From positions 1,612,001 to 1,676,000 of the forward strand of contig CM066291.1 of the NCBI GenBank assembly GCA_033816765.1: DNA of 64,000 nucleotides, written 5' to 3'. Positions 18,708 through 28,735 of this stretch are shown here, piece by piece. This DNA comes from Nothopassalora personata (taxonomy: Eukaryota > Ascomycota > Dothideomycetes > Mycosphaerellales > Mycosphaerellaceae). The position numbers were made by a program, and so were the translations under genes. A model generated the notes under the pieces. It did no database searches and was not told the DNA's origin. It saw only the letters and a program-made list of their open reading frames with translations. Each line of letters starts with the position of its first letter. Position 1 is the stretch's first letter.

Positions 18708-21700
18708 TCAATACACCACCATCCCCTCCTGCATCAACCCAGCATACGTCTCCGACGCAGTCGCCGCCGCCGCCGCAGGCCTCTCCAACACAGCCAACCT
18801 GTATGCAGGATTTACGCAGGTCCTTTCTGGCCCACAGCTCGTAACCGTGTGTGTCGTATGCACTGTAGTGGTTCCAATCCTCGGACACGTACTCCTTGAA
18901 GTCGTGATTGTCGAAGTGATCTGGACGATACTGCCTGACGAAGCTGAAGAGGTCCGCGGCACTGCTGGGCATATGTAGCTTCCCGAATGGTATGAGCATA
19001 ATGGAAAGAGGGGACTTGTGCTGGAAGAGGATGTGGAGGAGGTCGAGATTGATGGTGTAGTGATGTAGCCAGGGGCCAGGGAGGACGGCGTGGAAGGGGC
19101 GGAAGAAACCGTGGACACTGTCGACGAGGCTGGTGGAGTTGAGGCGATGCCGATGGAGGTTGTTGACGAACTTGGAATGGTTGAAGTCGTGAATGGAGCC
19201 GGGGAACTTGTGGTCAATGGGCCGGGCGGGATGTAGCTAGGCAAGGTTTCCGTAATTTGACTGCTAGTTGATCCGCTGCTAGACACACTCGCAACTGTAG
19301 AAGGAATCGTGCTGGATGAGCTGCCCGCGTATGGTGGATTTGGCAGGTATGAATTGTCCCCTGGAGGAGTGCTTGATGTGCTCGAACTCGGCGAAGTCGA
19401 CGTGGTGGCAGTCGTGTAGACTGATGGATTAGGGATGTACGGGTTCTCGGCTGAAGACGTGCTGGTCGCTTTGGAGCTCGTCGAAGCAGTCGTCGTCGTT
19501 GTGTAGACCGGCGGGTTTGGCAGGTAGGGATTACTACTCGAAGTAGAGGCAGTCGACGAGGCACTAGAGCTGGTTGTAGTACCCTCCACAAATATGATCC
19601 TACCAGCAAATATGATCGAGTTTCCATATGTCGCCAAAGCGTCCTCAGAAGACTTGAAATTGCACACTCTCTGCGTCGAGCTGTACTGCACGCCAAGACA
19701 TCCCACAATCTGGTCACACAGTGGCAAACATTCACTGATACCAGCTGCAGATGCAGGGCTGCCGATGTTGTTTCCGAGAACAGCGGCACCGCATTCGATG
19801 TGGTATCCGTAGCCGAACTCGTCAACAATGGTGGATTCGTCAGCGTTTGGACACGAAGGCTCATTGTCCGGCACCTCTGCAGCGTTTACAGCTCCCTGGG
19901 TGGTTGTCACTCCGGTAATCTCACTGAAAAGCGTGCACTCCGTCCCGATGTAGTTAACAGCAGCGCAAGTGGAGGTGGTCCCGCAGTACCTCAGACACTG
20001 AGCAAAGTTGTCGGCTGCAATACGCTTGAGAAGGAGACCCCCAATTTGAGACTCATCAATCTCCGTACCAACGAAAGCCTGGTTGCAGTTAACGGAATAT
20101 GTCTCACCGCCTGAAGTGCACACGGTGGCAGCGTCTGCACCTGCGCCACCGCAAATGGCTGCCGAATATGTCGCGCACGGCGCTGCTGGCTCCTGCGGCA
20201 CTTGTGTGAAGATACCAGATGGTACGCAGGTCAAGGTGCTTGCCGCTGGAGGCAAGCTGCTTGTTATGGGAATGATAGCAGTTGAAGTCACGCCATCGCT
20301 GACTGCCAAAGAAGTGCTACCAATCGGCGAAGGCTCAACAACGGGCGGTGCCGGCACTTCACCCTCGCTCCTCACAGCGATCCACGCAGGGACACTGCGT
20401 CCTTGAGGGATAAATCCACCAGCGGGTTTGAGATAGCAGATGCCAGAGTCATTCACTCCATCGTATATCACAGCTGCACAGCCAGTGTAGTTGTCGCATT
20501 GTGTCATGCAATTGTCGAAGCTCTGAGCGACAACTATTTGCCCGGCAGGATCGGAGATCCATTCTTCATCGTTGCCACAATAAATCCCGTAATGAGTACC
20601 GTCAGAGCTGGTGTAGTTCGCTCGAGCACCTTGGGTTGGGCATGGGTTGGCTGGGAAAACAAGGCCGCTACCGCCAGAGGTTGGCTGAGAGACAGCAGAA
20701 CTGCTTGTAGACGAAGACACCGGGCCAGAGTAAGCGATCGATGACAGAGCTGAGGTCGTGGCACCCATGCCGAGAGGAATCGTGTTGGTGCTTGCCATGG
20801 GTGTGACTGAAGACAAGCTGGTGGAGTATATCGACGAAGGAGCAACGTCGGCTGGCATCTGAAAGACCCGCAGCGAGTTGATGTCGAAGTAGGCTTCCGA
20901 TAACGCCGATGGGTTGCTTCCGACATAGTGGACACATCGAGTCCAAGAATGGATGGAGGCGTTGTTGCCCTGTGGACACTGATCGTACTGGCTGTACACA
21001 TTGCCAGCCCACTCTCCACAGAAATCAATGTTGAAGACAATGCTCATGTTCTGAAAGTGCGTATCAATATCGCAGGCTCCTTGGTGATTCGCTACTGGTG
21101 TGCCCCAGGTCGAGGGATCTGGCGACGAGCTGTAGATTGCATCAGGGACACTTTCCCTCGGGAAGAACCAAGTCTTGACGTATTCTGACGTCCATTCTGT
21201 GGCATACACACCGCCGCCGTTGAGGTTGAAAGGTGCGCCGTAGTTGTTTGTGATTGGTGGATCGCGCAATGCGACACCACAGCCCGCGTTATTGTTCTTA
21301 CTGGTATCGCAATCGTTGTATTTGAGCTCTCCAATCTGATCGCTGCCAGCGATGGTGCACCCGGGGCTGGTATGCATTGTGACCGAGTTAGCAGTGTCGT
21401 AGTGAACTCCTTCGATGATGTCAATCTCGCCAGTAGCAGGCCAATCCGGCCCAAGAAGCCAGTACGCAGGCCACGTACCGCAGCCTGTTGGTATGTGATC
21501 GAGGTCTAGTATGAAGAGCCCGTGGTTGTAAGTGTTGTCGCTGACGATTCGCACGGAAGGAATGCCGGGTCCTCCTTCAGGCCATGCCACTGTCGTCTCG
21601 GGCTTCAGTATGAAACCCCCTGATTCGCCTACATTCGCATAACCATTCAGAATCGCAACGGACTCGTTGACATATTGGACGTGTCCACGGGTGGGATCCT

Positions 21701-21887
21701 CCTTGTCGAAGAAGCCGAATTTGTCGAGCATACCTGCTGGCAAATATGCGTCCACGAGCTGGTAAGGCGCTGCTCCTGGCGCACCTCCACCCTGGAGTAG
21801 ACTCGCTCCTGGTGCATTTTGCGAAGAGACCTGCGAAATGACAGTGACCAGCACAGCAGCCCTCGAAACGAGTGGCGAGGACCGCAT
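18708..21887 (-). CDS. Secreted GH16 glucanase-like protein with cysteine (PAN-like) modules and Ser/Thr-rich stalk
   Basis: Single exon on the minus strand, 1059 residues from the ATG at 21887; an in-frame ATG at 22001 would put 38 polar residues before the signal peptide, so the internal start is preferred. Residues 1-~22 are a signal peptide (MRSSPLVSRAAVLVTVISQV). A GH16 domain follows (~40-350), with the catalytic signature GEIDIIEG (Glu154, Asp156, Glu159) and WPAYWLLG just before it; this family cleaves or transfers beta-1,3(4)-glucans. After a Ser/Thr linker come three cysteine-rich modules (starting near GIYCGNDEEW, YSVNCNQAF and YHIECGAAV) with spacing like PAN/apple domains. Then about 250 residues of Ser/Thr/Pro repeats (mucin-like, presumably O-glycosylated) and a short Cys-containing end. 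No GPI signal is evident. Probable role: wall-associated or secreted glucan-modifying enzyme. Confidence 0.85.
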   Translation of the reverse strand: MRSSPLVSRAAVLVTVISQVSSQNAPGASLLQGGGAPGAAPYQLVDAYLPAGMLDKFGFFDKEDPTRGHVQYVNESVAILNGYANVGESGGFILKPETTVAWPEGGPGIPSVRIVSDNTYNHGLFILDLDHIPTGCGTWPAYWLLGPDWPATGEIDIIEGVHYDTANSVTMHTSPGCTIAGSDQIGELKYNDCDTSKNNNAGCGVALRDPPITNNYGAPFNLNGGGVYATEWTSEYVKTWFFPRESVPDAIYSSSPDPSTWGTPVANHQGACDIDTHFQNMSIVFNIDFCGEWAGNVYSQYDQCPQGNNASIHSWTRCVHYVGSNPSALSEAYFDINSLRVFQMPADVAPSSIYSTSLSSVTPMASTNTIPLGMGATTSALSSIAYSGPVSSSTSSSAVSQPTSGGSGLVFPANPCPTQGARANYTSSDGTHYGIYCGNDEEWISDPAGQIVVAQSFDNCMTQCDNYTGCAAVIYDGVNDSGICYLKPAGGFIPQGRSVPAWIAVRSEGEVPAPPVVEPSPIGSTSLAVSDGVTSTAIIPITSSLPPAASTLTCVPSGIFTQVPQEPAAPCATYSAAICGGAGADAATVCTSGGETYSVNCNQAFVGTEIDESQIGGLLLKRIAADNFAQCLRYCGTTSTCAAVNYIGTECTLFSEITGVTTTQGAVNAAEVPDNEPSCPNADESTIVDEFGYGYHIECGAAVLGNNIGSPASAAGISECLPLCDQIVGCLGVQYSSTQRVCNFKSSEDALATYGNSIIFAGRIIFVEGTTTSSSASSTASTSSSNPYLPNPPVYTTTTTASTSSKATSTSSAENPYIPNPSVYTTATTSTSPSSSTSSTPPGDNSYLPNPPYAGSSSSTIPSTVASVSSSGSTSSQITETLPSYIPPGPLTTSSPAPFTTSTIPSSSTTSIGIASTPPASSTVSTVSSAPSTPSSLAPGYITTPSISTSSTSSSSTSPLFPLCSYHSGSYICPAVPRTSSASSGSIVQITSTITTSRSTCPRIGTTTVHTTHTVTSCGPERTCVNPAYRLAVLERPAAAAATASETYAGLMQEGMVVY

Positions 21888-22440
21888 ACTGGAATTGCTG
21901 TGGCTGTCTGAGCTCGACGACGGCTTGATACAAGAAAGATGTGTGGTCTCGAATGCTCGTCGTACAGAGCGAGCGCCACGATGATTTGACACAGCGTGCA
22001 TGGGAGACGCGTTGTTGACGGAGATAGAACCTGACTTACCTGCACATTCCAGAGGCAGCCCGGCGCTGAGGCAACCCGCCGCGAGCGCATTCCCACGAGC
22101 CGTAAGGAGACCAACGAGCCGCTTTAACAGCAGCTCCTAACGCTTTTGCCCATCATTGAAAGAGCGGGCTGGACAGTCTTGGAGCGTTCATGGATGAAGT
22201 CGACGGCCACGATGCATCACGTGGGCCTGTCTCGGCCATGCTGCTACGCGAGGCTTGTGTATTGGGTATGGGAATCGAATAGCTAGGTGAAATTCCGATT
22301 GTCTTACACTAGGCTGTTCCGATTTGTTGTTCGTGTGGATAATGTTGATGAAGTGTCGAAGAAGAAGAGGAGGGACGAAGTAGAACTAGTCGCGTCCTGA
22401 GGGCCTGGCCACTCAACGACGGTGACCTAGGCTTACAAAA
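21888..22440. promoter_or_regulatory. 5' region of the GH16 gene and right edge of the gene island
   Basis: Normal-composition DNA upstream of the minus-strand GH16 gene. A gtaagtc-type splice donor on the minus strand near 22036 could belong to a 5'-UTR intron. From about 22440 the DNA changes to repeat sequence. Confidence 0.45.
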
Positions 22441-23551
22441 CCGGCAATTACGCTTATTTGAAATCCTTACTCGCTGCACTCGCTCTTCCTTAACAATAGC
22501 ACAATAATAGCAATACTGCTGCGACTCGCTATTGTCGCCTATAATCGTAGCGAGTCGCGGCGGTATTGTCGCTTCCTCCTACTACGTAGGTGAGTTAGAC
22601 TCCTTAATAATAGTAGATAGTAAGTATTAAGGAGCTTACCTTACTTACTATTGTTATATTGTTACTTACTCGATAATAGCGGTAGGTATATTAACTTCTA
22701 CTACTATTACTATTTCTTCGACTCTATACTTATCAATATATATAAATCTAACTATAGACGACTTACTTAGCGATATTAGCCTTAGAATAATAATAACGAT
22801 AACGATAGCGATAGCGATAGCGACAGTATACCTAATCCGCGCTTACCCTTATAAACGCGGTTATTACTATAGCTTACGATAGCATAAGTGCGATTCCGAC
22901 TTATTAGGCGTACGTAGGTAGACTAATAAACCTATAGTATATACCGACGTCCTCGTACTACTAATACTAACGATTTCTACTACGTAAGTAAGTCGATATA
23001 GGTATAATAGCTAGGAGACTCGTAGAAGATAGATAAGGGTAGTATAAAGGTTACGAAGAATAATTTACGTAAGTTTAACTAGGCTAGCCGTATTATAGAG
23101 ACTAAAGAGGGTATATGTCTTATAGTAGACTTGCTATACTATATATACTAACTTGTATTAATAGGTAAACCGGCTTAGACGGACTACGATACGTATAAGA
23201 GAGCTAGTATACGCTATATAGTCTTTACTACTAATACCGATAAGACTTACGCGTATTATAAGCGTTACGCGAAGGCTTGCTATAACTCTCGTAAGTTAGT
23301 TAAGGAGCCTAGTAAGTCTAGCGAGTCTAGTAATAGTTTATTTAAGGCTATCGAGGGTGTTTTAACTACTTCTAGCGAGGCTAGCGAGGCTAGCGAGGTT
23401 AGTAAGGCTAGTAATGTTAGTAAGGCTAGCGAGTCTAGTACTCGCCCTACTAATAATATATCGACTCGCTTAGCCGCGGCGGAGGATTGTATTTAGCAAT
23501 TAGAGGGTACTATTAGCCGCTTAATTAAATTTATTAGCGGTCTACTAGGTA
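22441..23551 (+). mobile_element. Third module of unit U2, RIP-degraded
   Basis: Repeat DNA between the gene island and the shared tail of U2. It starts with a hairpin (22510-22568), holds a hexanucleotide run (gatagc)n near 22795-22825 and a broken reading frame that ends in the shared tail (separate entry). U1 and U3 keep only the last ~76 bp of this module before segment R3 begins, so U2 is the most complete unit. Confidence 0.5.
22510..22568. repeat. Inverted repeat / hairpin at the island edge
   Basis: Arms caatactgctgcgactcgcta (22510-22530) and tagcgagtcgcggcggtattg (22548-22568) match at 19 of 21 positions with a 17-bp loop. The two mismatches are C/T differences of the RIP type. It may mark the end of a transposon. 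Confidence 0.7.
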
Positions 23552-23563
23552 GTAATGTCTAAT
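23060..23563 (+). pseudogene. Broken frame with Ser/Glu/Ala repeats and C-terminal coiled coil
   Basis: One + frame, broken only by TAG/TAA, reads a Tyr/Lys-rich part (YAYYKRYAKACYNSRKL), a low-complexity stretch of about 12 repeats of the type SEASEASEV / SKASNV, and a short heptad-like end (AAAEDCI, stop, QLEGTISRLIKFISGLLG) to a TAA at 23561-23563. This resembles small transposon-associated proteins of fungi but no family is assigned. It points towards, and converges with, the E2 frame of U2. Confidence 0.45.
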
Positions 23564-23627
23564 AACTACCCTATGTAGGCCTGTCCGAGTTATGGTAGTA
23601 TAGAGCGGCGCTTATGTAAGTAGGGGT
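23552..23627. repeat. Shared tail in U2
   Basis: Reverse complement of 7305-7380 and 45200-45275, adjacent to palindrome copy 3. Confidence 0.8.
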
Positions 23628-23653
23628 ATTTACCGGTCCCGGGACCGTGAAAT
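23628..23653. repeat. 26-bp palindrome, copy 3
   Basis: Half-mutated form: one arm ATTTACC as in the perfect copies, the other CGTGAAAT as in copies 2 and 7. It is an intermediate between the two states. Confidence 0.85.
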
Positions 23654-26600
23654 CAGGTCACGTGACGAGTAGCGTAGTAGCTAGATAAAGAAGAGGATTA
23701 GCGGACCTAAACCCCTATACCCTCTACTCGAGAGGTATAAATTGAATTGTTACCTATATACTACGCTTATAATGCTTAACTGCGTAGTATATATCTTAAT
23801 AGCTATACTAGATCCTACTAGCTTACCTAAGTGTCTAATTAAACTAAAATAAAATTAGGGCAAGTTGGACCTAAGGGACCCCCTCTAAACCTAAGGTTAA
23901 TATAACCTATTAGTCGTTAATATATCCTCCCCTATTACGAACCTGTCCTTAGGTTCTAAAGTAGTAAGCCCGGGCACTATAGGTAGCGTAGTTAGTCGCT
24001 ATAAGCTAAGGTAGTCTTATAGTAGCATAATAGCTCACCCTACTATTTAGCTTAACATATAAGATGTTAGGCAATCCTAGGGCCTACTAGCGACAGTTTA
24101 TAAAGATCGGAAGGATTCTTTTAATAGAGACCGTAATAGTAACGTTAATAACCGCGACTCGCGCTATGTTAGCATTAACTAAATAGGCTAGATAGTCGAA
24201 TAATGCGAACGCCATTCATAAAACAAGTAAGTGTTAGTACTAGTAACCTAATAAATCTAAGGACGAGTCTATCGCGTAGCTAGAAAGTTAGTTAAGGGAA
24301 GATAAGTAACTATAAGAAACAAGTAAGATCTAAGGACTAGAAGCATCCGTACCCGAAGCATTAACTAGAACTAGAACTAGAATTAGAACTAGAAACCTAT
24401 AGGCTACAGCTATAGCCGGAAAATCAACTAGAAACTAGGAGCCTATAAACCCGTACTAACTACTTAGTTCTACTCATTCTTACACAACTCCTTTATCTAG
24501 ACCTACTCGTTATCGTAGCTAACACTAGTCTTATTAGACGCGTCCCTAAGTAGCTAGCTAGTAAAGTTCCTATAGTAGTTACGGAAGAAGCTCTTATCGC
24601 GCCCTTCGCTTATAAAGCACATCTACTCGAGAGTAGTAACTAAGCTAAGCTACTTATCTATTAGTTTTATAGCCCGGACGCGCTAATTATGCATCTTCTT
24701 ATAGAAGAGCTCCGAGTCTAGGCGGGCCGTAGTATTAAGCTACCTTCTAGCATTAAGGATAACTTCGTTATCGTTCTAAGACTTTAAACCCGCTAGGGCA
24801 TCGGATAGAGGGCTAATACTACTAAGGTATACGGCCGTAGGGAAAGGATGGCTAGGTACTAGGCGTCGATACTTAAACCCTATAGCGCTCTTACTTAGCG
24901 TCTTAAAGTTACGATAGAGGTCTATTACCTAGTACATGCTCTAGCTTCGCTAGAGTTTAAGATAGTTATCGTCGCGGATCTCGATAAAGTAAGGGTTAAT
25001 CTAACGTAGCGTCTTCTTATATACGGCCTACCTTATTAGAACGCCTATAGTAGTTACCTATATTTGCCTAGCGCTTCGATCCTCTCTAAACTAGCTAATG
25101 CTATTTTTACTTAGGTAGTTCTAAACCCTAACCGAGAAGAAACGCTTAAATCGGCCGTCTTCTATATAGTTGTTAATCCGGCACTACTAGATAAACTCTA
25201 TAGCATTCTCTTACTTATAAAAACCGTGTAAAAACTCCGGCCTACTAGTGCCCTCTAAGTTAAGAGAGTACAGCATATTGAGCCGGTTGCTAGTCTAGTA
25301 GTTTTCAATTTCGAGGTTTAAGTCGACCCTAGCATACTATACTATAGTGTTCGCGTCACCCCCCTAATAAGCCCTATTAAAGCTAAAAATCGTAGGCCTA
25401 GGGAAGGAGATAAACCGAGTATAGTATTAAGGGTGCAGCGCTACTTATAAGAGCTATAGCCCGGGGTCTTGTCGTATAATCTATTAGCTTAGAGAATACT
25501 ACATGTTCTAGTAGACGCCGCCGTTACTAACCTTATTTAATTCTCGTAGGTGCTATCGGTATACGTTAAATTCTCGACTTATTATTTCTCTAACCGTTTT
25601 AACCCGCGGCGCTAGTTTAGCGTTATTATACTAGTATAGTATATTACTATTAATGTAGGTACCGGTGCTATTAAGATCGGCTTAGTTAGCTTTATTAATG
25701 CCGAATTTGTCGAGGATCTAGTTATAGTTAGTATACGTAACGATACTACTCGTAGTACCGACTTTACCTCGAACGCGGAGTTAGCTAAGCGGGTTAATAC
25801 TCTTCTAACTACGCTTATTAGGGCGAAACCACGACCTATTCTTTACCTTAATAGCTAAAAAACTCTTACCTTTAAAGAGCTAGTCTTAGACCTTAAGCGT
25901 ACGCTTATATAGGGTATTAGCGGTAATACCGGGATTCGTAACGAAGTAGAGGGCCTTATAGTAGAAATCTCGAATATACTAATCGCACATTATAGCGCTA
26001 ACCTTACTATCCCTCTTAAGAACCTACGAGATAGTATGTTCGAGCATCTTAAGGCCCGCTATCCAGTACTTAGGTAGCTAGTTAATGCTATCTATGTTAA
26101 TCGAGTTTCTAAACTTAACGCTATAGTACCGCTTATTATAGGTGCAGTTAGCGCGCTTAATCCGGAGGGCCTCGTCTTCTTATAGGATCTAATCCTTAAA
26201 GACTAATACATCCCTAATTATAGCCGAAGGTAATATAGTAAGTATCGGATTGCTATTCTTAGTTAGGGCCGGAGTAGATCGTAGGGTGCTAACCGGTGTA
26301 CCTAGCGGACTGCCTTCGCGTATAGGTACGCCGTCTAGCGTTCGGTTAGGCGAGGATCGAGTAGGCGCAGTTATACCCTTACCTATACTCTCGCCTATAC
26401 GGAGCTACTTAAGTCGACTCGACTTACGACCGCCTCTCGATAGGACTATAGGCTAGGTAGAGGCTAGTAGAGTTAGCGTAGTACTCTTTATACGTCCTTT
26501 ACCTTTACTACCCGGTAGTAGCTAACGTAGCTAAGGCTATTACTAGCTAGATAGTCTAGGTTAATCTATGCTGTCCTCTAGGGACGCGGACTTCTTAGTA

Positions 26601-27813
26601 ATAGTACCTTCTATAAAGTATAGAAGGCTATCCTTATAGACGGCTAGGCGGTGTCTTCTAATAATCTCCCTACTCTTAGCCGACTACGGATTAATACTAC
26701 GTACTTTAGCCTCCCTATCGTACCGGGTAAGATTACTAGGCTCTAGAATTTGCTTACAATCTATGCCCTTACGGCCGATCCTTATACGCTAGATTAATAC
26801 CCTCTAAATTCTACTAACCGCCGTACTATAGTCTAGGTACTTATTAATAAAGGCCGTAAACTAGCGGCCCCCGCTATTAGTACTATAAAGCTCGGAGATA
26901 ACGCGTCGATTAAGAATCTTATTATCTATCTACTATAGCTAGTAGCGGGTAAGCGTAGCTCGAAGAGTCTTCTTACGATTATGAATCTCTAAACCGGTCT
27001 TACGAATCTTACCGACGATAGGAAATAAGACATCGAGCTTCTTATTACTAAGGAATTTATCCTAGTAGCTCTTGCCTATACCGTTCTTAACTTCCTCGAA
27101 AAATAGGTTAACCTAGACGGAGTAGTCTTCGAACAACTTCTCGAAGCCCTTATAGAAGTCCTTTAATACCTTAACCCGCTTCTAAGGACTAAGCTCCTAG
27201 AATATAGTATTAGCGGCGGACTTCGGCGTATTTATATTAGTAAGGACACACTTAACGTTATCCGGTAGACAAAGAGACTCGAATAAGGTCTAAGGTAGGC
27301 GGGTAAGCCTATTAATAGTGCTAGTAAGCGCTATGCTCGAACTAGCCGGGCGTAACGAAGGACTAGCTAAAGCTATAATAACTAGGATTCGCTAGTAGTA
27401 AGATCGTAAGAGCTAGCTATCTCGTAGTACTACTCTAGAGTGTTAGTAAGCTTTAAAAGCTTAATATCGGGGTAGGGCTTTAAAGAAGGTTAAGGTCGTA
27501 AAGAGAGAGGCTAAAGAACCGTCTAATATATATAGTAGTAGATAGATGTGTTAGTAGTTCTAGTAATAGTATTAGTGTTTAAAGAAAAAGAGAGGAAATA
27601 GTAGGTAGAGAGCTACGCTTAAGTATGCCTCTTAGCGTATGTCCCTATAACCGTTATAAAGTAGTAGCACCGAGACCGGTCTTATAAGTAGTAAGAGTAG
27701 TACTATTAAGGTTATACTAAAGGTCCGATAACCCTATATATAACCGAAAACTAGTACTAGTAACTACCTAGGTAAGCATTCGGTAGGGGCATACTACGCT
27801 ATTATGTAATCCG
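23654..27813 (-). mobile_element. Module E2 of unit U2 (empty-site copy)
   Basis: Reverse complement of 2268-7278 and 40175-45173 without the 757-bp insert. The unfilled 14-bp target is at 24471-24484 and the minisatellite near 24365-24400 is short and imperfect. The broken E2 frame runs on the minus strand from about 27400 to 24485. It carries a few more TG-to-TA changes than the other copies, for example near 25560 (acgtata where U1 and U3 have acgtgta). Confidence 0.65.
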
Positions 27814-27839
27814 ATTTACCGGTCCCGGGACCGGTAAAT
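27814..27839. repeat. 26-bp palindrome, copy 4
   Basis: Perfect palindrome between modules E2 and Gypsy in U2. Confidence 0.9.
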
Positions 27840-28488
27840 GTAACTTCTACTAACTAAGGTCTAACTAAGGTAAGAAAACCCTATAAAGTAAAGTCTAGAT
27901 AACCGAATTAGCTTAATAAACTAAAGGGCATGCGCAATATATGCCTAAGGGAAGTAAACTCCGTACGCTATTGCTAACTAATTAGTTCTTAGCCTCGATC
28001 CTACTAAACTATAAAATTTCGGCTATAGAAAGGTTATAAGGCCTAACCTATAGCTTCTTAGATTCCGGTTTAGGATCCGATCCCCTTTCGTTAACTCCTA
28101 TAGGTAGCACGTCTTCGTCGGTAATAGGCTCGATCTCGTTCGAATTACTACTATCTTCGCTATTAGCGACGCTATTAGCGACTTCTCCCTCCCCTATTAC
28201 GAGATCGATTATATTATCTAAGCCTAGTACTCCTATATTATCCGGGCGAAGCTCTAGAACTAGCTTAAGGTTTTCTCGTGCCTAAATACCCTTTATTAGC
28301 GTGCTATTAAATTCCTTAAGAATATAGGTACTAAACTCCCTAGAGACACTAGACACCCGATATAGACCTTACTATCGGTAACCGATCTTGCGTAAGAAGT
28401 TATCCTTATATAGCTTATCGAACCTTATAATAAGGTCGCCCTTCTAGAAACTAATAAAGTTAACATTCCGGTAAGAATTAAAGTAGTC
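27840..28488 (-). mobile_element. Gypsy module of U2, 3' portion split by the Copia element
   Basis: Reverse complement of about 1600-2241 and 39507-40148, i.e. the region after the integrase core including the acidic tail. The last five bases (tagtc, 28484-28488) are the left target duplication of the Copia insertion; the module resumes at 34077. Confidence 0.8.
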
Positions 28489-28735
28489 TATTAAGATGTA
28501 GCATCTTAAGGGGAGCTAACAGTTAGGTTATGATCTAATAGCCTAAGGCATCTACGATGACTTAGCTTGTCGGAAGACACCTTCTCTCCCCTTTAGCTTA
28601 GATAGACATCTAACACAATTAACACATTAGTTCCTAATATATTGCTGCATGCCCTGTGGCTATTAGCTAGTTGAAGATTGATCTCTTACTCTACTCCGCT
28701 ACTAACTACGTATCCTGTTAGGTCTCAACTTAACA
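28489..28735 (+). repeat. 5' LTR of the Copia element
   Basis: 247 bp, starts TATTAAG (TG changed to TA) and ends CTTAACA. A primer-binding region would start at 28736 (ggttataagcccggg). Confidence 0.9.

Noticed and set aside
18649..18999. 116-codon minus-strand frame at the 3' end of the GH16 gene
   Set aside because: It overlaps the GH16 frame in another phase; the GH16 frame stays open to its own stop and continues the Cys/Ser/Thr pattern.
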